A stretch of DNA of 63,360 nt, taken from the NCBI GenBank assembly GCA_018000455.1, contig JAGNJW010000028.1:1-63360 (forward strand), in the 5' to 3' direction. The position numbers and the translations under genes were made by a program. The stretch comes from Acidobacteriota bacterium (GTDB taxonomy: Bacteria > Acidobacteriota > Vicinamibacteria > Vicinamibacterales > UBA2999). Below the pieces are notes generated by a model that saw nothing but the letters and a program-made list of their open reading frames with translations, had not been told where the DNA came from and made no database searches. Numbering within the stretch: position 1 is the stretch's first letter; the number at the start of each line of letters is the position of its first letter. This document shows, one piece after another, positions 43,630 through 52,204 of the stretch.

Positions 43630-44918
43630 GCGAACACCTCGCGGCAGGCGCCGGCCAGGATGTCGAGACCGCGCGCCAGCTCATCGGGTGGAGTCGTGAG
43701 CGGCGGCAGCAGGCGGATCACGTTCTTCGCCGTGCCCGACTTCAGCAGCAGCAATCCGCGCGCGCGCGCCAGGTCCACGACCTTCTGCGCACTGGCGGCG
43801 TCGGGCGTCAGGTCGGCGGGCGTGACGATCTCGATAGCCTTCATCGCCCCCAGGCCGCGCACGTCGCCGATCTGCGGATGCGCCTTCGCCATGGCATCGA
43901 GCGCGGCACCGGTGGCGGCGGCCTGACGCGTGGCCTGGTCGAGCACAGCCTCGTCCCTGAATACGTCGAGCACCGCGAGCGCCGCTGCGCAGGCGACGGG
44001 ATTGCCGGCATAGGTGCCACCGAGGCCCCCCGCCGCCGGGCCATCCATGATGGCCACCTTCCCGACTACGGCCGATAGCGGCAGTCCGCCGCCGAGGCTC
44101 TTGGCTATGGTGACGAGATCGGGCTCGATGTCGTAGTGCTCGTAGGCCCACATCTTCGCGGTGCGCCCGAAGCCGGTCTGGATTTCGTCGACGATGAGCA
44201 CGATGCCATGGGCCGTGCAGATCCTGCGCAACTCACGCATGAAGGCCACAGGCGCAGGCACGAAACCGCCTTCGCCGAGTTGCGGTTCGATGATGATAGC
44301 GGCCACCTGCGACGGCGTGACACGCGTGTCGAAGACGTACTGCAGCGCCTTGAGCGCGTCAGCCGACGACACCCCTCGATACTCGTAGGGGAACGCCGTG
44401 TGGTAGATCTCCGAGGCGAACGGCCCAAAGTTCTGCTTGTAGCCCGTGCTCGACGCGGTCATCGAGAGCCCGAGCAGGGTGCGGCCGTGGAAGGCGCCGT
44501 TGAAGGCGATGACGGCCGGGCGGTTGGTGTAGCCGCGCGCGATCTTCACGGCGTTCTCGGTGGCCTCGACGCCGGTCGTGAGCAGCAGCGTCTTGTTCGG
44601 CCCACCGGCAACGAGCGCGTTCAAGCGCGCCGCCAGCGCCACGTAGGGGTCGTAGCTGGCCACCTGGAAGCAGGTGTGCATCAGGCGATCGAGCTGCGCC
44701 TTGGCGGCCGCGACCACTTTCGGATGCCGGTGCCCGGTATTGAGCACGCCGATGCCGCCGATGAAGTCGAGGTACTCGCGGCCTTCCGTGTCCCACACGC
44801 GCGCGCCTTCGGCCCGGGCCACGAAGAACGGATGCGTCTCGGACACGCCTCTGGCGACGTGCTCGGCACGGGCGGCGGCGGTGGCAAATGGCGAGGCGGC
44901 GGCAGGTGTCGTGCTCAT
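43626..44918 (-). CDS. gabT: 4-aminobutyrate aminotransferase family enzyme
   Basis: This 430-residue class-III PLP aminotransferase moves the amino group of GABA or a related amine to 2-oxoglutarate. YLDFIGGIGVLNTGHRHPKV, the PLP-binding region IVDEIQTGFGRTAKMWAYEH, and the Schiff-base Lys in VTIAKSLGGGLPLSAVVG are all present. Length and start are typical. It overlaps both neighbours by four bases, so decarboxylase, aminotransferase and dehydrogenase should be made together. The paired gabT-gabD arrangement supports a GABA shunt role, but the exact amine is not proven. Confidence 0.91.
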   Translation of the reverse strand: MSTTPAAASPFATAAARAEHVARGVSETHPFFVARAEGARVWDTEGREYLDFIGGIGVLNTGHRHPKVVAAAKAQLDRLMHTCFQVASYDPYVALAARLNALVAGGPNKTLLLTTGVEATENAVKIARGYTNRPAVIAFNGAFHGRTLLGLSMTASSTGYKQNFGPFASEIYHTAFPYEYRGVSSADALKALQYVFDTRVTPSQVAAIIIEPQLGEGGFVPAPVAFMRELRRICTAHGIVLIVDEIQTGFGRTAKMWAYEHYDIEPDLVTIAKSLGGGLPLSAVVGKVAIMDGPAAGGLGGTYAGNPVACAAALAVLDVFRDEAVLDQATRQAAATGAALDAMAKAHPQIGDVRGLGAMKAIEIVTPADLTPDAASAQKVVDLARARGLLLLKSGTAKNVIRLLPPLTTPPDELARGLDILAGACREVFA

Positions 44919-46327
44919 CGAGTGACCTCGTGCTGCATAACGGCCCAGAGGCGCTCGACGTCAGCGCGTTCTGTGAGTTCGGACCCGACCGAGGCGCGAA
45001 CCATCCAGCGCCCGTCGAGCGTGGCCGGGGTCAGGTAGGCCTGCCCCGATCGGTTCAGGCGATCACACCACGCCTGGGTGTGCGTGTCCATCGCCTCGGG
45101 AGCCAGGCCGGCCGGCTCGTGCCGGACGCAGAGCGTCTGCAGGGGCACCGGCGCCAGCAGCCGCCAATCCGGCGTGGCCGCCACCTGCGCGGCCAGCCAC
45201 CGCGCGTTCTCAAGGTCGCGGCGCAGGCGCGCCTGAAGGCCCTGCACGCCCTGCTCGCGGATGAGGAACCAGAGCTTGAGGGCCCGAAAGCGGCGCCCGA
45301 GCGGGATCCCCCAGTCGCGGTAGTTCTTCACCAGGCCATCGGCCGACGACTGCAGGTAGCTGGGGTTGGTAGACATCACGCGCACCAGGTGCTCGGCATC
45401 GCGCACGTAGTAGACCGAGCAGTCGAAGGAGACGCCGAGCCACTTGTGGCCGTTGAGCACCACCGAGTCTGCCGCTTCGACGCCCTCCCACATCCAGCGG
45501 CACTCCGGCAGCACCATCGCCGAACCGGCCATCGCAGCATCGACGTGCAGCCAGACGCCGGACCCCGCAACCACGGCAGCAATCGCCTTCACCGGGTCGA
45601 GCGCAGTGGTCGTCGTCGTGCCGGTCGTGGCCACGACCGCACAAGGGACTCTGCCGCCGGCCCGATCCTCGGCCATGGCGGCGGCCAAGGCGTCGGCTTT
45701 CAGGGCGTAGTCTCGGTCGCAGGCGACGTGGCGGATGTTGTCCCGGCCGAAACCCGCCAGCAGCGCCGCCTTGTCGACGGAGCTGTGGCTGTAGGCCGAG
45801 GTGTAGACGACCAGCGCGTGCGGCGCGGCCTGCAGACCGCCGCGCGCCATCGCGTAGCTGGTGACCCGTTCGCGTGCCGAGATGAGGGCGATGAGCGTCG
45901 AGGTCGACGCCGTGTCCTGGATGACACCCTGCCACTGGCCCGACAGCCCCACCATCTGGCGCAACCAGTCGGTGACGACTTCCTCCACCTCCGTGAGGGC
46001 CGGGCTCGACTGCCACGCCAGTCCCAGCACGCCGAGGCCGGTGGAGACGTAGTCGCCGAGCACGCTGGCCAGCGTGCCGTTGCAGGGGAAGTAGCCGAAG
46101 AACGCTGGATGCTGCCAGTGCGTGAGCCCGGGCGCGACGATCCCGTCGAGGTCGGCGAGCACCCGCTCGAAAGGCTCTGGATCCTCCGGCGGCGACTGCG
46201 GCAGCTGGGCCTTGATCTCACCGGGCGCGGTCGTAGCCATCACGGGCCGTTCGGCGACGCGAGCGCGGTAGTCAGCGATCCAGTCGACCACGGCGTGGCC
46301 GTGCTTGCGGAACTCGTCGGGTGTCAT
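44915..46327 (-). CDS. Group II PLP-dependent decarboxylase (aromatic-L-amino-acid decarboxylase-like)
   Basis: This 470-residue enzyme would remove CO2 from an amino acid to give an amine. HWQHPAFFGYFPCNGTLASVLGDY, VVYTSAYSHSSVDKAALLAGFG, WLHVDAAMAGSAMVLPECRWM and the PLP lysine in VVLNGHKWLGVSFDCSVYYV match the aromatic-L-amino-acid (Trp/Tyr/DOPA) decarboxylases better than glutamate decarboxylases. Its start lies 3 bases after the stop of the alpha/beta-hydrolase gene, and its stop overlaps gabT. A decarboxylase-transaminase-dehydrogenase order suggests amino-acid to amine to aldehyde to acid. Confidence 0.89.
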   Translation of the reverse strand: MTPDEFRKHGHAVVDWIADYRARVAERPVMATTAPGEIKAQLPQSPPEDPEPFERVLADLDGIVAPGLTHWQHPAFFGYFPCNGTLASVLGDYVSTGLGVLGLAWQSSPALTEVEEVVTDWLRQMVGLSGQWQGVIQDTASTSTLIALISARERVTSYAMARGGLQAAPHALVVYTSAYSHSSVDKAALLAGFGRDNIRHVACDRDYALKADALAAAMAEDRAGGRVPCAVVATTGTTTTTALDPVKAIAAVVAGSGVWLHVDAAMAGSAMVLPECRWMWEGVEAADSVVLNGHKWLGVSFDCSVYYVRDAEHLVRVMSTNPSYLQSSADGLVKNYRDWGIPLGRRFRALKLWFLIREQGVQGLQARLRRDLENARWLAAQVAATPDWRLLAPVPLQTLCVRHEPAGLAPEAMDTHTQAWCDRLNRSGQAYLTPATLDGRWMVRASVGSELTERADVERLWAVMQHEVTR

Positions 46328-46330
46328 CGC

Positions 46331-47083
46331 TCACCGACTCCAGACGTTGTGAATCCACGACGTGGCGCTCTCGAGCGCGTCGATGAAGCCCGGCACCATG
46401 TGGTGCGGCACGTCATCGATGTACACCCCTGTGACGTCGGCGCCGCGGCCCTTGAGCGTCTGCACGGCTTGCTCGAGCGGTTCGATGGGCACGGTCTCGT
46501 CGGCCCGGCTGTGGATCACGTAGAGCGGCATTCTGAGGAGCGGTGTCGCCCAGTCGGTGCCGGCATCGAGTGCCTTGCGGGCCGCCTGGGCCTCGGCACG
46601 CGAGCGCACTGGCGCCGTGATGGGCAGCGCCGCCATTGGGATTGCCGCGCGGAAGAGCTCCGGATGGGTCGCGCCCAGGTACCACGCGCCCTGGCCGCCC
46701 ATGCTGAAACCCGTCACGAGCGACCGCTTCTGGTCGATGGCGTGATCCTTCTTCACCTGCTGGACCACGGCGAGCACGGCCACTTCGCTGTCTGGATGCG
46801 CCCAGCTGAACTCGGGCGCATCGGGCGCCACGATCACGGCGTTCAGCGCCTCGAGCGCCGGGAACACCAACTGGCCGACATAGCCGAGGCCGAAATATGG
46901 CGAGAGGCCCGGCTCCTGCGTGGTGCCGTAGTGCAGGCCGACGATGAGCGGATAGCCGCCCTCCGGGGGCGGAGCCTTCGGCACCAGCGTGCCGTAGGTC
47001 AGAGTTCGATCGCCAACTTTCAGCTCGCGCTGGTCCATCGTGACCGACATCTGGTCCAGTCGCTGCCCCGGCAATCGTCGCAT
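46331..47083 (-). CDS. Alpha/beta-hydrolase (dienelactone hydrolase/esterase-like)
   Basis: This protein has about 250 residues. The nucleophile elbow is GFSMGGQGAW, and the later acid and histidine are suggested by VIHSRADETVP and DDVPHHMVPGF. There is no signal peptide. The sequence resembles the phospholipase/carboxylesterase and dienelactone-hydrolase group, so an ester or peptide bond is the likely target. ATG 47083 is used, but ATG 47050 or 47038 is equally possible as no strong ribosome-binding site is seen. It is the first gene of the operon leading to the decarboxylase, gabT and gabD. Confidence 0.8.
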   Translation of the reverse strand: MRRLPGQRLDQMSVTMDQRELKVGDRTLTYGTLVPKAPPPEGGYPLIVGLHYGTTQEPGLSPYFGLGYVGQLVFPALEALNAVIVAPDAPEFSWAHPDSEVAVLAVVQQVKKDHAIDQKRSLVTGFSMGGQGAWYLGATHPELFRAAIPMAALPITAPVRSRAEAQAARKALDAGTDWATPLLRMPLYVIHSRADETVPIEPLEQAVQTLKGRGADVTGVYIDDVPHHMVPGFIDALESATSWIHNVWSR

Positions 47084-47163
47084 GGCCGGGATCGTAGCGG
47101 ATTGGTGCACCATGCGGCTAGCACGACGCAAAGGAGGGAACCGGCGGGCGAGCGCCGTGGTCT

Positions 47164-47523
47164 CTAGTGTCTACGCCGGAAGACCGCGACGCCGCCACCG
47201 ACGAGGTAACACATCGCCATGCCGGCGGCGAGCGCGGCCGACGCGATCATCGGCTGATAGCGTCCATCATAGAGGCCCACGGCCGCCCAGACGGTGAACC
47301 ACAGCCACGGCCGGGCGAACTGCAGGGCGCCGGTGAGCGGCGCGGCGAGTCCGCGAGTCACCGTGAAGAAGCCGAAGGCCCCGGACCCCAGGCCTGCGGC
47401 GACAACGCTGCCCTGAGCGGTCGCCTCGGCGCCGACGAACACGGCCGTGACGATGGCGAAGAGCGCCACGGAGGCGAAGCCGGCGTAGATGCCGGGCAGG
47501 ATGTCGGAAGACTCGAACGGCAC
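47164..47523 (-). CDS. Small predicted membrane protein, not recognised
   Basis: This protein has about 119 residues. It has roughly four hydrophobic segments (ILPGIYAGFASVALFAIVTAVFV, SVVAAGLGSGAFGFFTV, a WLWFTVWAAVG segment, and MIASAALAAGMAMCYLVGGGVAVF) and ends in basic RRRH, a typical cytoplasmic anchor. I do not recognise a family. GTG 47523 is chosen because the frame further upstream is Arg-rich and lies in the next gene; TATACT lies 12 bases before it. It stands alone between the hydrolase gene and the VOC gene. Confidence 0.6.
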   Translation of the reverse strand: MPFESSDILPGIYAGFASVALFAIVTAVFVGAEATAQGSVVAAGLGSGAFGFFTVTRGLAAPLTGALQFARPWLWFTVWAAVGLYDGRYQPMIASAALAAGMAMCYLVGGGVAVFRRRH

Positions 47524-47558
47524 GGGCGTCTGTGGAGTATACCGGTCGGCGCGGCGCC

Positions 47559-47930
47559 TCAGCCGGCGGCCGCGATCGGACTCGCCAGCATGATACGGTG
47601 GCCGTCGGCGGTCCGCAGGCCGAACTCGCGCATCCCCCAGGGTTCGTCCCGCAAGCCCTTGGTGACCTCGGCGCCCGCAGCCACGACGCGGGCGTGGCAC
47701 TCCTCGACGTCGTCCACCACGAGATAGGCGAAGTAGGAGTGGTCACCGAGAGCGCGTGGTGGCAGCGCATCTGGACAGGCGCCGGCCATGATGCGGCAGT
47801 CGTCGCGCTGGAAGAGCCGCCACCCAGGATCGCCCATCTCGTGCACCTCGAACCCGAGCGCGTCGCGATAGAATGCCGCCGACCGTGCCAGGTCGGGCAC
47901 CGCGAGGACGTACATATGACGACGGATCAT
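47559..47930 (-). CDS. VOC-family (glyoxalase/bleomycin-resistance fold) protein
   Basis: This 123-residue protein has the duplicated beta-alpha-beta-beta-beta fold of the vicinal-oxygen-chelate superfamily: VLAVPDLARSAAFYRDALGFEVHEM in the first half, YFAYLVVDDVEECHARVVAAGAEV and FGLRTADGHRIMLASP in the second. Metal ligands are not certain. Members include glyoxalases, dioxygenases and antibiotic-binding proteins, so the function is open. It follows the RCC1 gene after 27 bases on the same strand. Confidence 0.88.
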   Translation of the reverse strand: MIRRHMYVLAVPDLARSAAFYRDALGFEVHEMGDPGWRLFQRDDCRIMAGACPDALPPRALGDHSYFAYLVVDDVEECHARVVAAGAEVTKGLRDEPWGMREFGLRTADGHRIMLASPIAAAG

Positions 47931-47957
47931 CGTTCCTCCGGCCGGCGCCTGTCGCCC

Positions 47958-49220
47958 TCACTTGAGATCGGGAGGCGCCGGCGCCGGCACGCGGACATTG
48001 GTCCGCAGCGGCCATTCCGTTGGTCCGCCCCCGCCCCACGCCCACAGGCTGCCGTCGGTGCGCACGGCAAACGTGCTCCGGCCGGCGGTGAACACGGCGG
48101 CCACGGCGGTGATCTTCGGCGTGATCGGCGCGGCCTGGAAGCCCGTGTGGCCGCCCGATCCGGTTTGGCCCCAGTCGTTGTTGCCCCACGCGCGCAGGGT
48201 GCCGTCGCGGAGCAGCGCCCCGGTATGGCGCCCATGGCGCCCGACCGCGATCGCCACGACATTGGCGACGCCGGGCACCGGCCGCGGCGTGAGATCGTAG
48301 CCGTGGTTCTGGCCCACGGACCCGACCCGCACGCCGAACCCGAACTGGCTGTTCAGGTTGGAGCCCCAGGCCCACACAGTGCCGTCTTCCTTGAGGGCGG
48401 CTGAGACGCCGAGTCCAGCGGCGACGTCGGTCACATCGGTGAGGCCCGGCACTTCGCCCACCGTATCGAGGGGGAGTTCCTGGCGCGGCGGTCGCCCGAG
48501 GGCGCCATGGAAATTCGATCCCCACGACAACACGCGGCCGTCCGTGGTGAGCGCCAGCACGTGTTCGCTCCCGGCCGACACACGCGCCACCCGTTCGAGC
48601 CCGGGCACGGGGACCGGCAGGAAGGCCGGGCCCCTGGACGGAGGGCCGCTGTAAGACTTCGGCGCCCGATCGTCGCCGATGTTGCTGCCGCCCCAGGCGC
48701 GCACGGTGCCATCGTCGAGCACGGCATAGCCGGATACGCCGCCGGCCGCGATCGACACGACATGTTCGAGGCCCACGATCGGTCGCGGACGCTCGATGCC
48801 GCGATACTCCATCGCCTGGGTGCTGCTGGCCAGCAGCGGCGCCGGACCGACCGGGCCTATGCCGAGCTGCCCCTGCCTGGGATCGCCCCACGCCATCACG
48901 GTGCCATCATCGAGCAGCGCGAACGACGACGACGTTCCGGTGGCAATGTCTTTAGCGGGTCGCGGCAGCTCGATGGAGACAAGACCTCGCGTGACGAGCC
49001 CCGGGCCCGGGATGTTCGCCAGCGGCCCGAGCTGGCCGGTCCAGTAGTTGCCCCAGCCGCCAACGGTGCCGTCGGACCACAGCACGAGCAGGTGCGTGTC
49101 GCCGGTGATCTTGACGACCCGTCGCGCCGGCGCCGTCTGCGCGGCGAGCGGCGCGTGACGCCACGACCCCAGTCCCACGGCGACCAGTGCCACGACAGCG
49201 GCAGCGATCTCCGATCTCAA
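47958..49220 (-). CDS. Secreted RCC1-repeat beta-propeller protein
   Basis: This 420-residue protein has a signal peptide (about 1-29). It then carries six to seven RCC1-type repeats of about 50-55 residues, each with a DGTVxAWG-like strand: LWSDGTVGGWGNYWTGQLGP, LLDDGTVMAWGDPRQGQLG, LDDGTVRAWGGSNIGD, LKEDGTVWAWGSNLNSQFG, LRDGTLRAWGNNDWGQTG. RCC1 propellers bind partner proteins; bacterial secreted versions have no known role. It overlaps the DUF1801 gene by four bases, so it is probably co-transcribed with it. Confidence 0.9.
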   Translation of the reverse strand: MRSEIAAAVVALVAVGLGSWRHAPLAAQTAPARRVVKITGDTHLLVLWSDGTVGGWGNYWTGQLGPLANIPGPGLVTRGLVSIELPRPAKDIATGTSSSFALLDDGTVMAWGDPRQGQLGIGPVGPAPLLASSTQAMEYRGIERPRPIVGLEHVVSIAAGGVSGYAVLDDGTVRAWGGSNIGDDRAPKSYSGPPSRGPAFLPVPVPGLERVARVSAGSEHVLALTTDGRVLSWGSNFHGALGRPPRQELPLDTVGEVPGLTDVTDVAAGLGVSAALKEDGTVWAWGSNLNSQFGFGVRVGSVGQNHGYDLTPRPVPGVANVVAIAVGRHGRHTGALLRDGTLRAWGNNDWGQTGSGGHTGFQAAPITPKITAVAAVFTAGRSTFAVRTDGSLWAWGGGGPTEWPLRTNVRVPAPAPPDLK

Positions 49221-49642
49221 CGGGCATCCCCGAACGTGGCCTTCAAGTAGGCAATCGATCCCTTCATCAGCTTCTTCAGTGTGGGCAGATGGAGGTCACT
49301 GAGACGCTTGACGTAGATGCACGAGGCGCCGTGCGACACCGGCCCCAGCGCCGTCATGAGGTCTTCGTAGCCCTTGAAGCCCGGCATCACGTAGATCACG
49401 AGATTCTTCGCCCGCGGCGAGAAGGCCACGAGCGGCCAATCGCCTTCCCGTCCGCTCGTGTACTTGTAGCGATAGGCGCCGAAGCCCACCAGGCTCGTGC
49501 CCCACATCACCGGCGGCGCCTTGGTCACGCCCGACATGATGTCGACGAGCGCCCGGCAGTCGTCGCGCATGCCAGGGCTCTTGACCTTGGCCAGAAAGGC
49601 CGCCATGGAGGCCGTGGTGGGCTTCGTCTTTGCCTCGGCCAC
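49217..49642 (-). CDS. DUF1801 family protein
   Basis: This 141-residue protein is of the DUF1801 (YdhG/YjbR-like) fold: DCRALVDIMSGVTKAPPVMWGTSLVGFGAYRYKYTSGREGDWPLVAFSPRAKNLVIYVMP contains the family blocks, followed by SCIYVKRLSDLHLPTLKKLM. Function is unknown; the family includes proteins with a DNA-binding-like groove. It lies 12 bases after the metallo-hydrolase gene and overlaps the RCC1 gene, so these form one unit. ATG 49642 is standard for the family. Confidence 0.9.
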   Translation of the reverse strand: MAEAKTKPTTASMAAFLAKVKSPGMRDDCRALVDIMSGVTKAPPVMWGTSLVGFGAYRYKYTSGREGDWPLVAFSPRAKNLVIYVMPGFKGYEDLMTALGPVSHGASCIYVKRLSDLHLPTLKKLMKGSIAYLKATFGDAR

Positions 49643-49654
49643 GTTCGTCCTCCG

Positions 49655-50626
49655 CTACTGGGCGAGCGCCTTTGGGTCGATGCCGGTGCCGAGCGTGAAC
49701 GATGACCCGACGGCGCCGACGACGGCGGATTTGCGCGGCAGCCCGAGCGCCTGGCGGATGCGGAACACCGCCTCGATGCCGGTGCAGTGCGCCCCGAGGA
49801 AGTAGGTCACGCGCGCCTCCTTGAGCTTCGAGGCGGTCCACGCCAGCGTGTCGTCCGAGGCCGCAAACAGATGGAAGCCGCCGATGGCCGCGTGCACCGG
49901 CGCGTTCTGCACGGCCTTCTGCGCGTACTCGAGCGTGTTGACGATGCCGGCATGGCCGCAGCCGCTGACGACGACCAGTCCTTGCGCCGTCTGCACCACG
50001 ATCGACGAGTCTTCCGGCACGTTGTCTTCGATGGGCCCGGCCGGCGTCATGAGACGCGTGCTGACACTCCAGTTCTTCTCAGGGTAGGTGCGCGGCACCG
50101 GTCCGGTCATCCAGACGCCGGACGCCAGGGCGGTCGGCTTGTCGTACTCGACGAACGTGCCGCCGAGCTTCTCGTACTCCGCCTTGATGGGCAGCAGGCC
50201 GCCGCCTTCGCGGCCCTGCCGATCGAGGCGGCTCGTGAAGATGCCCTTCGCCACGTACGCGCGGCTGAGCGCCTTCGGGTTCTTCTTGGACATCTCGCGG
50301 CGCAGCGTCAGGAGCCCGCCGGTGTGATCGTCGTGGTTGTGCGTGATGACGACGTCGGTGATGTCCGCGAGGTCTACCCCGAGCTCGGCGGCGTTCTTCA
50401 GCACGGTTTCGGCCCGGGCGCCCGTGTCGATGAGCCAGCGATGTCCGTCGACCTCGAGCACCGCGGCAAAGCCCCACTCGCCCACGCCCTCGCGGGCGCT
50501 GCCCACGAGCATCGTCGAGAGCACCGTGATCTTCATCGCCGTGACCGGCGGATCGGTCGACTGTGCCCGAGCGGGCACGGCCAAGGCAACGAGCGCGGCG
50601 GCAAGCAGAGCGTACGCGGACTTCAT
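49655..50626 (-). CDS. Secreted metallo-beta-lactamase-fold hydrolase
   Basis: This 323-residue protein has a signal peptide (about 1-22, ending ARAQ). The zinc motif HxHxDH appears as THNHDDHTGG, with further ligands in SGCGHAGIVNTLEYAQ and GGFHLF. The GCGHAGIVN block is shared with the COG1237-type group (dihydropterin-linked MBL proteins), but its activity is not established. A GGAGGA site lies 6 bases before ATG 50626. The longer frame upstream is antisense to the aminotransferase gene. It starts a unit with the DUF1801 and RCC1 genes. Confidence 0.88.
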   Translation of the reverse strand: MKSAYALLAAALVALAVPARAQSTDPPVTAMKITVLSTMLVGSAREGVGEWGFAAVLEVDGHRWLIDTGARAETVLKNAAELGVDLADITDVVITHNHDDHTGGLLTLRREMSKKNPKALSRAYVAKGIFTSRLDRQGREGGGLLPIKAEYEKLGGTFVEYDKPTALASGVWMTGPVPRTYPEKNWSVSTRLMTPAGPIEDNVPEDSSIVVQTAQGLVVVSGCGHAGIVNTLEYAQKAVQNAPVHAAIGGFHLFAASDDTLAWTASKLKEARVTYFLGAHCTGIEAVFRIRQALGLPRKSAVVGAVGSSFTLGTGIDPKALAQ

Positions 50627-50704
50627 GTGCGATCCTCCAGCGCCGGGCGGCGCCCGACCGGCAGGCGCCGATTGTGGCACAAGGGGAGGCGGGCCGACGG
50701 CGGG

Positions 50705-50710
50705 TAGAAT
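50705..50710 (+). promoter_or_regulatory. Candidate -10 box (TAGAAT) of a leaderless transcript
   Basis: TAGAAT ends 6 bases before ATG 50717 of the class V aminotransferase, so the start codon would be at the 5' end of the message. Confidence 0.42.
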
Positions 50711-50716
50711 GCCGCA

Positions 50717-51865
50717 ATGCTGCCCTGCCAGAAATCGCGCTTCTCGCTGCCCGCCGACGAGCACTACCTGAATTGCGCCTACATGTCGCCGCTCTCGGTC
50801 TCGGTCGAGGCGGCGGGTATGACCGGAGTGGCCAGAAAACGCGTGCCGTCGCGTATCGCGACCTCTGATTTCTTCACCGAATCGGACCGGGCGCGCGCGC
50901 TCTTCGCGCGGCTGGTCAATGCGCCCGACTCTTCGCGCATCGCCATCGTCCCGTCGGCGTCCTATGGACTGGCGATCGCCGCCCGTAATTTGCCCGCTGC
51001 CCGCGGCCAGAACATCGTCGTCACCGACGAGCAGTTCCCGGCCAACGTGCACGCCTGGCGGCGGCTGAGTCGTGAGCGCGGGGTGGAGCTGCGCACGGTG
51101 GCACCGCCGCCGGTCGTCGAGGGCCGCGGCCACGGCTGGAACGCGCGGTTGCTCGAGGCCATCGACCGGCAGACGGCGATCGTCGCGCTCGCCCACCTGC
51201 ACTGGACCGACGGCACCAAGTTCGATCTCGACGCCATCGGCCGGCGCGCGCGCGAGGTCGGGGCGGCGCTGGTCATCGACGGCACTCAGTCGGTCGGGGC
51301 GCTGCCGTTCGACGTCGCCGCCGTCCAGCCCGACGCGCTCATCTGCGCCACCTACAAGTGGCTGATGGGTCCGTATTCGATGGGCATGGCCTTCTTGGGT
51401 TCGCGCTTCGATGACGGCAAGCCGCTCGAAGAGACATGGATTGGCAGGGCCGGCAGCGAGAACTTCAAAGACCTCGTGAACTACCGCGACGACTACCAGC
51501 CAGGCGCGCTGCGCTACGACGTGGGCGAGCGCAGCAACTTCGCGCTCATGCCGATGGTGGTCGCGGCGCTCGAGCAAGTACTCGAGTGGCAGCCGGCGCG
51601 CGTGCAGCAGTACTGCGCGGCGCTCACGGTGGAGCTCTTCGACCAGCTGCGGGCGCTCGACTACACCGTCGAGACGCCGGAGTACCGCGCGGCCCATCTC
51701 TTCGGCCTGCGCGCACCGGCCGGCGTCGACATCACGGCCGTCGGCGAGCGACTGCGCGAGCGGAAGGTGTTCGTCTCGCTGCGAGGCTCGGCCCTGCGCG
51801 TCTCGCCGCATCTCTACAACGACGGGCGCGACATCGCGGCGCTCGTCGACGCCCTCGGCCGCTAG
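50717..51865 (+). CDS. Aminotransferase class V (cysteine desulfurase-like fold)
   Basis: This 382-residue fold-type-I PLP enzyme has the PLP aspartate in ALVIDGTQSVGALPFDV and the Schiff-base lysine in CATYKWLMGPYSMGMA. SSRIAIVPSASYGLAIAARNL binds cofactor phosphate. No catalytic Cys loop like that of IscS/SufS is evident, so it is probably an aminotransferase or lyase of the isopenicillin-N-epimerase-like branch. Single gene with its own promoter-like box. Start ATG is the only early one. Confidence 0.86.
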   Translation: MLPCQKSRFSLPADEHYLNCAYMSPLSVSVEAAGMTGVARKRVPSRIATSDFFTESDRARALFARLVNAPDSSRIAIVPSASYGLAIAARNLPAARGQNIVVTDEQFPANVHAWRRLSRERGVELRTVAPPPVVEGRGHGWNARLLEAIDRQTAIVALAHLHWTDGTKFDLDAIGRRAREVGAALVIDGTQSVGALPFDVAAVQPDALICATYKWLMGPYSMGMAFLGSRFDDGKPLEETWIGRAGSENFKDLVNYRDDYQPGALRYDVGERSNFALMPMVVAALEQVLEWQPARVQQYCAALTVELFDQLRALDYTVETPEYRAAHLFGLRAPAGVDITAVGERLRERKVFVSLRGSALRVSPHLYNDGRDIAALVDALGR

Positions 51866-51971
51866 GCCGGTGCTCCGGGTGGTGCAGGCGTATTGATCGC
51901 GTAAACCCACGGCGGCGGCACGGCGCCGACGGGCGCGCTGGCACGAAGGGTGGGGGCTGTTCGCGGTAGTA

Positions 51972-52201
51972 ATGGCGACGGTGGTCGCCACCGCGGTGGC
52001 GCCCGGTCAGGCCCAGACGGTCGACGTGACCGGCGAGTGGGCGTTCGCGGTGAAAACCGGCATGGGGTCTGGCAGCCCGAACATTTCGTTCCAGCAGTCG
52101 GGCGAGACCATCACCGGGACCTACACCGGCCAGCTCGGCAACACCGACTTCAAGCGCACCGTGAAGGGCACCGACATAGCGTTCTCGTCAAGAAAAAGTA
52201 G
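51972..52201 (+). pseudogene. Decayed secreted small beta-rich protein
   Basis: The reading frame begins with the end of a signal peptide (AVVMATVVATAVAPGQAQ), then VDVTGEWAFAVKTGMGSGSPN, TGTYTGQLGNTDF and VKGTDIAFS. These are the first 70 or so residues of a lipocalin-like family common in Acidobacteriota. The second half of the domain is missing. In the original frame the sequence then runs into the antisense of the pyrE-like gene; in the shifted frame it ends VKKK-stop at 52201, a natural-looking C-terminus. An internal deletion with frameshift is the simplest reading. No start with a good ribosome site is visible. Confidence 0.55.
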
Positions 52202-52204
52202 CGA

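Noticed and set aside
44888..47167. Plus-strand open frame of 759 codons opposite decarboxylase and hydrolase
   Set aside because: Antisense shadow across two well-supported genes and their junction; no recognisable domain.
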